From NCBI GenBank assembly GCA_963210315.1, contig OY723258.1:1054001-1118000 (forward strand): a DNA stretch of 64,000 nt. Reading direction: 5' to 3'. Below are positions 40,401 through 49,047 of the stretch, one piece after another. The translations under genes and the position numbers were made by a program. The DNA is from Rhynchopus euleeides (Eukaryota; Euglenozoa; Diplonemea; Diplonemida; Diplonemidae). The notes beneath the pieces were generated by a model, which saw only the letters and a list, made by a program, of their open reading frames with translations, was not told the DNA's origin and did not search any database. Each line of letters starts with the position of its first letter. Position 1 is the stretch's first letter.

Positions 40401-40553
40401 GCGGATCGTCACGTCGATGACCCGCGGCCACACCCGGCGAGTGACAATGTCCCCGGGGCGCTCCTGGGAGTCCGGAAGGATGTGGAGCGTCTCCATCTCG
40501 GGGCTCGTACCCGCTTCCACCGCGAGTCTGTACAGGCTGTCCCGCACGACAAA
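37418..40553 (-). mobile_element. 5'-truncated LINE copy
   Basis: This reverse-strand insertion is flanked by a 10-bp duplication ACTTTTTTCT (37408-37417 and 40554-40563). The same sequence occurs once in the uninterrupted foldback copy near 23307. A short T run at 37418-37425 is the poly(A) end. The 5' end is truncated within the endonuclease domain, as expected for target-primed reverse transcription. 37426-37877 is its 3' UTR, with long G-runs. Confidence 0.85.
37878..40547 (-). pseudogene. Truncated LINE polyprotein: endonuclease tail, pseudo-OTU, zinc finger, OTU, zinc finger
   Basis: 889 codons; the apparent start is GTG at the truncation point, so it has no real initiator. Residues 30-150 match the endonuclease C-terminal part of the 3563-9319 ORF (PGDIV, VIDVTI, SGQIFAAFAMEAFGG). 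255-385 is an OTU-like fold in which the GDC and HY motifs are replaced. 411-451 is a CCxxC...CxxC finger. 515-635 is an OTU with GDCFFDAAAF and KHYTPLL intact. 676-710 is a second Cys cluster. The C-terminus is low complexity. The duplicated OTU-finger module distinguishes it from the other LINE, which has one at this place. RT is lost. Confidence 0.82.
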
Positions 40554-40681
40554 ACTTTTTTCTCACAAAAGTTTTTTTTCGATTTCACTTTTCGGCCCTT
40601 ATGAAACTTGGCCCGAAAACTCGATTGGCCAAAAACTCATCTCCCAGAGCAAAGTGACCCCACCACGGTCCGGAAAAATTC

Positions 40682-40808
40682 GTAGCCGGAATTGAGGCCC
40701 CCCGCCCCCAGGTTCCCCCTGCCCACCTGGACGGACCCAAGTGCCTCACACCGGATCTCTCCCCACCCGGTGGTCCACCTGACGGATACGCGAAAAAAAA
40801 AAAAAAAA
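40682..40808 (+). mobile_element. Very short LINE 3'-end insertion with poly(A)
   Basis: About 110 bp matching the last part of the LINE 3' UTR (2298-2410 in inverse), followed by 16 A. It breaks the foldback sequence CCGGAAAAATTCCGG, which is continuous (with one substitution) at 23422. The likely target duplication is AAAAATTC (40674-40681 and 40804-40811). Confidence 0.82.
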
Positions 40809-40938
40809 TTCCGGAAATCAAAGTTGGAAAAATGGGTGAGCGACTCAGCGACAGTCGCTACACCCGTCGCAGTCGCAATCGCTGAATCGCTAGCGACTGT
40901 AGCGCTACTCGAGCGACGGTGTAGCAATTGTCACATTG

Positions 40939-41045
40939 GACTGATCGAACGAGTTGGACTGATCGAACAGGTTTGACTGATCGAGCAAGTTTCACTGAGC
41001 GAACGAGTTTTACTGATCGAAGAAGTTTGCCTAATCGTCGGTGGT
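40939..41045. repeat. 18-bp satellite, right remnant
   Basis: Degenerate continuation of the GACTGATCGAAC array beyond the foldback element. Confidence 0.8.
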
Positions 41046-41433
41046 GTGACATTGGTGTGACAATGGTGTGACGGTCCGGTGACACCGCATCGGAGACGTT
41101 TCCGAGGAACAGCTTGCTGTTCCTGACTGTCCCCGTGGTCAGTTGAAGGTCGCCCCAGCGTGTGTCTCTCCGTTTCCTGCCAGTACCTCCTGGCTTTTCC
41201 TGGTGCAATGACCAACAGTCCTTTGTTTCTGTGGTGTTCTGCCCTGGGACAAGTCTCTGGCGGCAGTCTGGCCCCAAGGTGAAGTGGCCTGCATCCGAAC
41301 ATGTCCAAAAATGTGTTTTTTTGGCAATGTCGGAGTGTGTGCGGGGTCCAGGAGGCTGTTTTTTTGAGGCGAATTGACCAAATTAATTTCCGTCACACTT
41401 TTTTTGTAAAGGATGGCTGGGGATCCGCCTCCT

Positions 41434-42110
41434 CTAGTGGTTACAGGTGGTTACATGCCATTCTGAGGTGGTTACAGGTGGTTACAGGTGGTTACATGCC
41501 ATTTTGGGGTGGTTACAGGTGGTTACAGGTGGTTACATGCCATTTTGAGGTGGTTACAGGTGGTTACAGGTGGTTACACGCCATTTTGAGGTGGTTACAG
41601 GTGGTTACATGCCATTTTGGGGTGGTTACAGGTGGTTACATGCCATTTTGAGGTGGTTACAGGTGGTTACAGGTGGTTACACGCCATTTTGAGGTGGTTA
41701 CAGGTGGTTACATGCCATTCTGAGGTGGTTACAGGTGGTTACACGCCATTTTGAGGTGGTTACAGGTGGTTACAGGTGGTTACAGGTGGTTACACGCCAT
41801 TTTGAGGTGGTTACAGGTGGTTACATGCCATTCTGAGGTGGTTACAGGTGGTTACACGCCATTTTGAGGTGGTTACAGGTGGTTACAGGTGGTTACATGC
41901 CATTCTGAGGTGGTTACAGGTGGTTACAGGTGGTTACACGCCATTTTGAGGTGGTTACAGGTGGTTACATGCCATTTTGAGGTGGTTACAGGTGGTTACA
42001 GGTGGTTACACGCCATTCTGAGGTGGTTACAGGTGGTTACATGCCATTTTGAGGTGGTTACAGGTGGTTACCGGTGGTTACACGCCATTCTGAGGTGGTT
42101 ACAGGTGAAT
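41434..42110. repeat. 31-bp satellite with paired GGTTACA boxes
   Basis: The unit is TGCCATTTTGA followed by two GGTGGTTACA boxes (31 bp), with some three-box units. It begins immediately after a CCTCCTCTA transposon end. Confidence 0.95.
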
Positions 42111-42465
42111 CTGAGGCATTTTTGACCAACAGCTGGTTGTTCTGGAGCATTTTTGACCAGCAGCGGATTGTTCCGACCCGCTGTCGGTCACCCGTGGCCC
42201 AAAGTGACCAACACCCCGCTGTTCTTGGTGTGTTTCTGACCAAGTGTGGTTTGTTCCTGCGTTGTTCTGCCCTGGGAGTACTCTCTGGCGGCAGTCTGGC
42301 CCCAAGGAGAAGTGGCGCACACCCGAACATGTCCAAAAATGTGTTTTTTGGCATTGTCGGAGTGTGTGCGGGGTCCAGGAGGCTGTTTTTTTGAGCGGAA
42401 TTGACCAAAATAATTTCCGTCACACTTTTTTTGTGAGGGATGGCTGGAGATAGGCCTCCTCTACT

Positions 42466-43040
42466 GACAGCTGGTTGTTCTGGGGCATTTTTAGCCAACG
42501 GCTGGTTGTTCCGGGGCACTTTTGACCAACAGCTGGTTGTTCCGGTGCACTTTTGACCAACAGCTGGTTGTTCTGGGGCACTTTTGACCAACAGCTGGTT
42601 GTTCCGACCAACAGCTGGTTGTTCCGGGGCACTTTTGACCAACAGCTGGTTGTTCCGACCAACAGCTGGTTGTTCCGGTGCACTTTTGACCAACAGCTGG
42701 TTGTTCTGGGGCACTTTTGACCAACAGCTGGTTGTTCCGACCAACAGCTGGTTGTTCCGGTGCACTTTTGACCAACAGCTGGTTGTTCTGGGGCACTTTT
42801 GACCAACAGCTGGTTGTTCCGGGGCACTTTTGACCAACAGCTGGTTGTTCTGGGGCATTTTTGGTCAACAGCTGGTTGTTCCGACCAACAGCTGGTTGTT
42901 CTGGGGCATTTTTGGTCAACAGCTGGTTGTTCCGACCAACAGCTGGTTGTTCTGGGGCATTTTTGGTCAACCGCTGGTTGTTCCGACCAACAGCTGGTTG
43001 TTCTGGGGCATTTTTGACCAACAGCTGGTTGTTCCGACCC
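42466..43040. repeat. 31/22-bp satellite with CCAACAGCTGGTTG palindrome
   Basis: Units GACCAACAGCTGGTTGTTCC plus GGGGCACTTTT (31 bp), mixed with shorter 22-bp units. Each carries the palindrome CAACAGCTGGTTG. The array starts right after the second CCTCCTCTA end. Confidence 0.92.
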
Positions 43041-43336
43041 GCTGTAGGTCACCCGTGGCCCAAAGTGACCAACACCCCGCTGTTCTTGGTGTGTTTCTGA
43101 CCAAGTGTCGTTTGTTTCTGCGTTGTTCTGCCCTGGGAGTACTCTCTGGCGGCAGTCTGGCCCCAAGGTGAAGTGGCCCGCACCCGAACATGTCCAAAAA
43201 TGTGTTTTTTGGCAATGTCGATGTGTGTGGGGGGTCCAGGAGCGTGTTTTTTTGAGCAGAATTGGCCCAAATAATTTCCGTCACACTTTTTTTGTGAGGG
43301 ATGGCTGGAGGTAGGCCCCCTCTATCTACTAGACTA

Positions 43337-44064
43337 GGGGTGTTACAGTCGCTGCCAGTTGCAGATCGTCATTTTGGGACCACTTTTGGGGTTGGTGGGT
43401 CAAAAAACACAATACGAAATTCGCAGAATTTTTGTTTCAGCAGCCCGTGCAGTGATTTTCCTCTCCGCTGAAAATCTCAAAAATGCCGGCGAAAAATTTT
43501 TCCCACCCGGAAAAATTTTTCTCGGGCGCGCTTCGCGCGCCCGAGACGACGCGGAGATGGCCAGTCGCATACGCCCAAGGACTTGTGAGACAGGCACACG
43601 CGACAGGGGGTCTGGGGGGCGGAGCCCCCCAGCCGCCGGAGGCCACGGTAGTGAACATCCGTCCCGTCGAGGACACAGATATTGGGCGTTTTCGCACTCC
43701 TGGGGTTGCTGTACGGCTTGTGGGCCTGGGTTCCACAAGGGGGCTCTGGGGGGCGGAGCCCCGCAGCCGCCGGAGGCCACGGTAGTGAACATCTGTTCTT
43801 TGCAGCCACCCTCTGCAGGTCTTGTCCTGCCAATCTGTGACTGCTTGGTGGGGCTCACAGAGCAGGCCCTCCCATTTTTTTCCTGGGCCTGCTTTTTTCC
43901 CCTCCAGGACCTCTCTCCAGACCCCCTGAAAAATTCCCACCAAAAACCCCCGTGGCGAAAAAACTTTTTTCGCCGGACGATTTTTCCAGAGATTTTTTTT
44001 TTGCGAAATTTTATTTTTTCGCCACGGGGGAAAATCACTGAGCCCGTGCTAAGGGTCCCTCCTC
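43337..44064. mobile_element. 130-bp TA-flanked MITE carrying a second MITE
   Basis: Starts GGGGTGTTACAG, ends GGGTCCCTCCTC, flanked by TA. Without the internal insertion and its duplication it is 129 bp and matches the copy at 45831-45960. Confidence 0.8.
43450..44040. mobile_element. hAT-like MITE with 12-bp TIRs and 8-bp duplication
   Basis: TIRs CAGTGATTTTCC and GGAAAATCACTG are perfect complements. The target duplication AGCCCGTG lies at 43442-43449 and 44041-44048. The empty site is present at 45940-45950. The 8-bp duplication and CAG-type TIR fit hAT elements. It contains a GCGCGCTTCGCGCGC hairpin (about 43515) and two copies of the CGGAGCCCC...CACGGTAGTGAAC hairpin motif. No ORF. Confidence 0.85.
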
Positions 44065-45185
44065 TATTGGTAGCAGAGGGACACTTCAGCTATTTTCAGC
44101 AGAAAAAAAATGAAGCTTTAATTACCCTGTGCCTTTGTCAAAAAACGAGGTGCCGACCCACACCCAGCCCAGCCCACGTCGAACCTCCAACCGCGCATGT
44201 ACTAGACTTCATTCTGTCAAGGTTACCACTGCTCCCAGTGTTACTACCAGAACTCCCAGTGGTGGTGGAAAGTGGAGGTGGTGTGAAAAAAAGTCAAAAA
44301 TTAGATTGGCCATTTGGACAAACTTTTTTTTTGCCACGGGACATTTTTGGGACATAGAGATTTTCGCGAAAATTTTGGCTGAGATTTTTGCAAGGGAAAA
44401 TTGGGCGACCCAGTTTTCAGCGGGGGCCCCCTGGCCGCACCGCATCCGGCTGAGAATCCCGTAATTCCACCCGGAAGTGGCCGGAACCTGATTTCTGGGC
44501 ACATTGACCACCCAGGAACACGTTTTGGGACGATGTAATTTTTTGCACTTTTTGAAAAACCACCACCACCACCACCACCCACTGGGAGGAGTTGGTGTTT
44601 TACTACTGAGTGGTACAAAAAACTACTGAGTAGTTCGAGTGGGTGCACTGGGAGCAGTGGTAACCTTGATTCTGTACCAAACGGGCAGCATTTCGAGTTC
44701 AAACGGGCATGTACTAGCCTCAATTCGGCGTCACAACTTCACAATTCCGAGCGCAAACCTGCATGTCCTCGCCCTTTGCCCTTGGCAAACGGGCAGCATC
44801 CAGAGTACAAACGGGCATGTCCTAGACTTCATCCGGCACAACGTGGGGTCGAAACGGGCATGTACTAACCCCGTGCCTCCCGCAAACGCGCATGTACCGG
44901 GCTTCATTCTGCCGCAAACGGACAGCATTCAGAGTTCAAACGGGCATGTACTGGACCTCATCCTGCTTCAAACTGGCATCATCTGGGGTTCAAACGGGCA
45001 TGTACTGGCCTTCATCCTGCATCACAACTGCGTCGAACTCGAGTCCAAACGGGCATGTACCGGACTTCGGCCTGCGCAAACGAGCAGCATTCAGAGTTCA
45101 AACGGGCATGTAGTAGCCTTCATGTTGGTAGGCAACTGCGGTATCTGGACTGGAGTCCAACCTGGGATGACCTGAACAGTCAGGG

Positions 45186-45660
45186 AACCGCGTAACAAAC
45201 TGTTCACACCCGAAGAATGGCCAGAAACACTCTCTGGGAGACACTTTCTTGGGTGTGAACAGTTCGAAACACGGTACGATAAATGTCGGCCGTGGTTTTG
45301 CTCGAATAATCAATTCTCGTGCAACGTCACAGCACCCAGCCAGGGGGTGGTCATGAAGATGGCCCAAAACAGCCACGAAACCGCATAACAAACCGTTCAC
45401 ACCCGAAGAGAGGTGAGAACTACCCTCCGGGAGCCACCTTTCTGGGTGTGAACGGTTTGTTACGTGGTATAGAAAATGTTGGTCACAGGTTTGCTCGGAT
45501 AACTGGTTCTTCATCAACAGTCACAGCACCCAGCCGGGGGTGGTCATGAACAAGGCCCAGAACAGTCACGGAACCGCGTAACAAACCGTTCACACCCGAA
45601 GAATGGCCAGAAACACCCTCTGGGCGACGTATTTTTGGGTGTGAACGGTTTGTTATGGGC
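45186..45660. repeat. Three tandem ~190-bp units each with an ~80-bp hairpin
   Basis: Each unit contains GTAACAAACCGTTCACACCC and, about 40 nt later, its complement GGGTGTGAACGGTTTGTTA(C). The units begin near 45186, 45383 and 45571, and the linkers repeat AACAGTCAC and CACCCAGCC(A/G)GGGGGTGGTCATGAA. Confidence 0.8.
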
Positions 45661-45830
45661 CCCATAGCCCAAAAAAACATGTTTTGGGGGTGTCACTGGC
45701 CTGCAAACAGTCTGTGGGGTGATGTGAACGGTTTTTTGTGATTTTTTGGCCTTGTCTCAACGATTTCCTAAGGGAAACTGACCCCAAAATGACAAAAAAC
45801 CGTTCACAGTGAAAAAAATGGCATGTACTA

Positions 45831-45960
45831 GGGGTGTGACAGGTCGTGACAGGTCCGGGGCACCATTTTGGGACCACTTTTGGGGTTGGTGGGTCAAAAA
45901 AACACAATACGAAATTCGCAGAATTTTTGTTTCAGCAGCCCGTGCTAAGGGTCCCTCCTC
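45831..45960. mobile_element. 130-bp TA-flanked MITE, intact copy
   Basis: From GGGGTGTGACAG to GGGTCCCTCCTC, with TA at 45829-45830 and 45961-45962. It is the uninterrupted counterpart of 43337-44064 and supplies the empty site for the hAT-like MITE. Confidence 0.8.
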
Positions 45961-46581
45961 TACTATTGGGTGCTGCCCGTTCCCCGTTTCGATTCGAATT
46001 TGACGCAGTTATTTGCAGTATGAAGTCTAGTACATGCCCGTTTGGGCACTGAATGCTGTTCGTTTGCAGTCGTGATGCAGTACGAAGTCCAGTACATGCC
46101 GGTTTGAAGCCCAGATGCTGCCCGTTCGCGGCTGTTGTGATGCATCATGAAGGCTAGTACATGCCCGTTTGAACTCTGAATGCTGTCCGTTTGCGGCAGA
46201 ATGAAGTCCAGTACATGCCCGTTTGCGGAAGGCACAGGGTTAGTACATGCCCGTTTCGACCGTCCGTCGTGCCGGATGAAGTCTAGTACATGCCCGTTTG
46301 TACTCTGAATGCTGCCCGTTTGCTCGAGGCAAAGGGCGAGGATATGCAGGTTTGGGCTCGGGATTGTGAAGTTGTGGAGCAGAATGAAGGCTAGTACATG
46401 CCCGTTTGAACTCGAGATGCTGCCCGTTTGGTTCAGAATGAAGTCCAGTACATGCGCGGTTGGAGGTTCGACGTGGGCTGGGCTGGGTGTGGGTCGGCAC
46501 CTCGTTTTCTGACAAGGCCACACAGGGTAATTAAAGCTTCATTTTTTTTCTGCTGAAAATAGCTGAAGTGTCCCTCTGCTA

Positions 46582-46738
46582 CTGTCATGTCCAGCAGTGT
46601 GCTGATCCTTTCACGCACTGGCCCCTTGGCCATCCGAAGCACCTCAGGAATAGAAATAATAGGGACTTTTTTGCAATGCAACGGGGCTTTTAGTTGTTCT
46701 TGGGTTGGAAGGGAACCCCTGGACACCCGTTTTCCCAT
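46582..46738 (-). pseudogene. Start of an RT gene cut off by the foldback
   Basis: A second reverse-strand frame overlaps the start of the 46780-49047 gene's 3' flank and reads MGKRVSRGSLPTQEQ... to ...VRERISTLLDM at the foldback edge. Its KAPLH...VLRMAKGPVRERI segment resembles RAPLHVSS...LRARMTATVRRR of the RT extension at 13475. It is probably the N-terminus of this element's RT. The remainder is not found left of the foldback. Confidence 0.45.
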
Positions 46739-46779
46739 GCCGGAGTGGCTACTATGCTCGGGGGGGGCACCAAGTTCCG

Positions 46780-49047
46780 TTAAAGACGGGCACAACACTC
46801 TGGGGAGAGGGCCAGGGCCACCTCCTCGTTCACGTTCGCGAGGTATCTCATGGTGGTGGGGGGAAGAATGGGGTTCGCGGTTTTGTGCCTGGCAATCCTG
46901 GGGATGTCCTGGGGGGGGAGGATACCGTTGGCTGCCAGTGTGGCTAGAAATTGCAGGGCCCCCCGTCGGGGTGAATGAAGCGTCCACTCTTGGCAGTTGG
47001 GGCATTGGCGGAGAAGGCGCAGAAATTGGGAGTGGGGGACACCGAACAGAAGGGATTCCAAGGGGCATGTCTGTCTTTTCTTCACCACGAACGCAATCAG
47101 ACGCTCCAAACCCGCCCCCGCTGCAACTGCGAACCTGCGATCCACAACAGGGGTCGTCTTGATTGCCTTTGACCTGTAAAAGTCCACCACGAGTCGTGTT
47201 TCACATGCTGTGGGTTTCACATCCTTTACCGTGAGATCTGCCGCATCGCGGTAGCGGCAGGCTGTCTTCCACAGAAACAACAACAGATTCGCCTCCACCT
47301 CGTGCCCCCGTGTGAACAGAACAAACACCGCCTGGCTCACTTCGGCCTTTTTTGCGGGGACAGCTTGCTTCGGGGGGGAAAAGGGGGTCGCACGAGCCAG
47401 TGCGTTGGCATAGCCCTGAAGGGGGAGCGGGGACCAATTCCCCTGCTGCAGACCGACTGCGTTTATTGCCGATGCATAATTTTTGACTGTGCTTGTTGTC
47501 AAGTGTGTCATTCCCGCCAGAAACAGAACTGCTGCATCTTCCGAGGGGGGTAGGGAGAGGTCTGCTGTCACACACCAACTTTCCAGTCTTTTCCATAGCC
47601 CGCCCCTGGTGGAGATTGTGCGTTCCGCCAGGCTCTCTTTCATGACTTCTTCCAGCCGTTCCTTTGCTTCCCACAGAGTGTGGTCGTCCCTGGCTCGGGT
47701 CCTTGCCGGCGCAGCTTGCGTGTACACCTCCGACAGAGTGTTCTGGACGATGTTCTGGGGGGCGGGAGGGGGGGTAGGGGGTTGGGGGGGCCTTTCCTGT
47801 CCCAGTTTTTGGCAGAGTGCCGTGATTTGGCCGAGTGCCTGCATGATGTCCTGGCCGAGTGCCGGTGTTAATTCCAGTTGGTGTTGCCCCGGGGTTTCCC
47901 CCCCTTTCCCCCCTTTCCCTGGAATGTGTGGTGGGGGTAGGGGGAATACCGATTCGGGGGGGGAAAAGACTGGGGAGGGCCACCGTTGCCCCCCTTTTCC
48001 CCCCTTCGTCGTGCGTGCACGCCCCGCCAGCTTGGCGATGGCCCGGTCAGCAGCGGATGCTTCCGTGTCGGCCGTCCGCATCTCCGCCTCAACCTGCGCC
48101 CGGGGGATCCTGTGTTGTTTCCACGCTTCATTCACCACCAGCTCGTGCAGCAGCTGGTTCCCCATCTGGGTCACGGTGGTGGACCAGAACCCCCGCTCAG
48201 CAGCCTCCTGCGCGAGGGCGACCCACGTGCTCATGTGGGTCACCTTGTTCGATGTCCCGAACTGCAGCCGCAGATCCCGGATCATCTCCCGCGCCGCTGC
48301 CACCCCTCCTGCCTTCAAAAAGTCCTGCCACTGGGAGACGCAAGCCGGCCTCATGTTGGGCAGGCTGAGGGCCGACTGCAGGTTCCCGGTTGTCGGGAGC
48401 TTGGGGGGGTCCTGGGCAGGGGGGCTGCTCCCCTCCGGTTGCGCCTGTGCCGCCCCGGCCTCACCTCCCCCCTTTTCCCCAGTCCCCGCCGGCTGGGCGC
48501 TTCCGCGGACCGCCTTGGCGAGGTCGAGTACCGACTCTCTCATGAGGTCGAGTTGTGCCTTGGTCTGCTTCCTCGCGTATTCATGCACCGATCTGAGGTT
48601 GGCGTAGTCAAAGCCCACCACGGGGATGGTGCATTCTTGCAACCCCGTGGGCTCGACGTCATCGAGCTCCTCTAACGGCAGGGTATAGAGGATGGTGCAT
48701 GTGTTGTCGTCATTCTTTCGCAGCACCCCCGCGTGGCGTGAGCACTCGCCCCCAATTTCATCGCCATCCTGTGGGGATACCCTGACCTCGTATACGATCT
48801 CGGTCACTCCGCGCTGGTGGAGCCTGTTGAGCATCTGCGTAACCGCTTCCATTTTTTGAAGAGCTTCTCCCACGGACTGCTTCTCTGAAGTGTAGAAAAA
48901 GAGAAAGGCTTTGCGCAGTCCGTGGGAGAAAGTATGTTGGAGCTTGTCGTTACCTGAGGCAAGGTGACCAACCCTACAGCTGTCGGTCGGCCAGTCGGTC
49001 GGTCGGCCGACAGCAAAAAAAAATTCCGAATTTTTTTTTGCATACAC
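46780..49047 (-). CDS. Gag-tyrosine recombinase fusion of a third YR retroelement
   Basis: 755 codons. The first Met at 49047 lies in low-complexity repeat sequence, so MEAVTQMLNRLHQRG at 48852 is a likelier start. The Gag part (about 240-375) has TQMGNQLLHELVVNEAWKQHRIPRAQVEAEM, which aligns with ELGNHLLRQVLLQIAFVRDRVPRAAIERHL of the Ngaro Gags. A GGKGG/Pro linker follows. The YR part (about 500-750) has WKRLESWC, ACRYRDAADLT (Arg), LHSPRRGALQF (HxxR), ARHKTANP (His) and TTMRYLAN (Tyr). In the other elements Gag and YR are separate genes. Hairpin TCTCCCACGGACTGC/GCAGTCCGTGGGAGA lies at 48867-48929, near the start. Confidence 0.8.
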   Translation of the reverse strand: MYAKKNSEFFFAVGRPTDWPTDSCRVGHLASGNDKLQHTFSHGLRKAFLFFYTSEKQSVGEALQKMEAVTQMLNRLHQRGVTEIVYEVRVSPQDGDEIGGECSRHAGVLRKNDDNTCTILYTLPLEELDDVEPTGLQECTIPVVGFDYANLRSVHEYARKQTKAQLDLMRESVLDLAKAVRGSAQPAGTGEKGGGEAGAAQAQPEGSSPPAQDPPKLPTTGNLQSALSLPNMRPACVSQWQDFLKAGGVAAAREMIRDLRLQFGTSNKVTHMSTWVALAQEAAERGFWSTTVTQMGNQLLHELVVNEAWKQHRIPRAQVEAEMRTADTEASAADRAIAKLAGRARTTKGGKGGQRWPSPVFSPPESVFPLPPPHIPGKGGKGGETPGQHQLELTPALGQDIMQALGQITALCQKLGQERPPQPPTPPPAPQNIVQNTLSEVYTQAAPARTRARDDHTLWEAKERLEEVMKESLAERTISTRGGLWKRLESWCVTADLSLPPSEDAAVLFLAGMTHLTTSTVKNYASAINAVGLQQGNWSPLPLQGYANALARATPFSPPKQAVPAKKAEVSQAVFVLFTRGHEVEANLLLFLWKTACRYRDAADLTVKDVKPTACETRLVVDFYRSKAIKTTPVVDRRFAVAAGAGLERLIAFVVKKRQTCPLESLLFGVPHSQFLRLLRQCPNCQEWTLHSPRRGALQFLATLAANGILPPQDIPRIARHKTANPILPPTTMRYLANVNEEVALALSPECCARL

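Larger units (their letters stand above)
37072..40938. mobile_element. Foldback/MITE copy 2, inflated by two LINE insertions
   Basis: Same ends as the 591-bp copy at 22965-23555. It is inserted in the 18-bp satellite with 7-bp duplication GACTGAT (37065-37071 and 40939-40945). Internal sequence follows copy 1 until 37417, resumes at 40554, and is interrupted again at 40682-40803. Confidence 0.88.
41046..43334. repeat. Composite satellite block with three transposon right ends
   Basis: Three related segments (about 41046-41432, 42115-42463, 43033-43324) share CCTTGGGACAAG/AGTACTCTCTGGCGG, ACATGTCCAAAAATGTG and a right end from ACC(A)AA(A)TTAATTTCC or ACCAAAATAATTTCC to CTCC(T/C)CTA or equivalent. 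The right end matches the terminal ~65 bp of the transposon at 24393-33291. Between them lie two 31-bp satellites. No gene. Confidence 0.75.
44073..46579. mobile_element. 2.5-kb foldback element with ~150-bp TIRs
   Basis: The ends are GCAGAGGGACACTTCAGC and its complement, flanked by TA (44071-44072, 46580-46581). Pairing continues about 150 bp inward. The left arm (44640-45120) repeats AAACGGGCATGTACT about ten times, and the right arm (46020-46460) carries the same in inverse. The loop holds tandem hairpins and a MITE. It interrupts the RT gene start of the YR retroelement to its right. No coding capacity. Confidence 0.82.
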
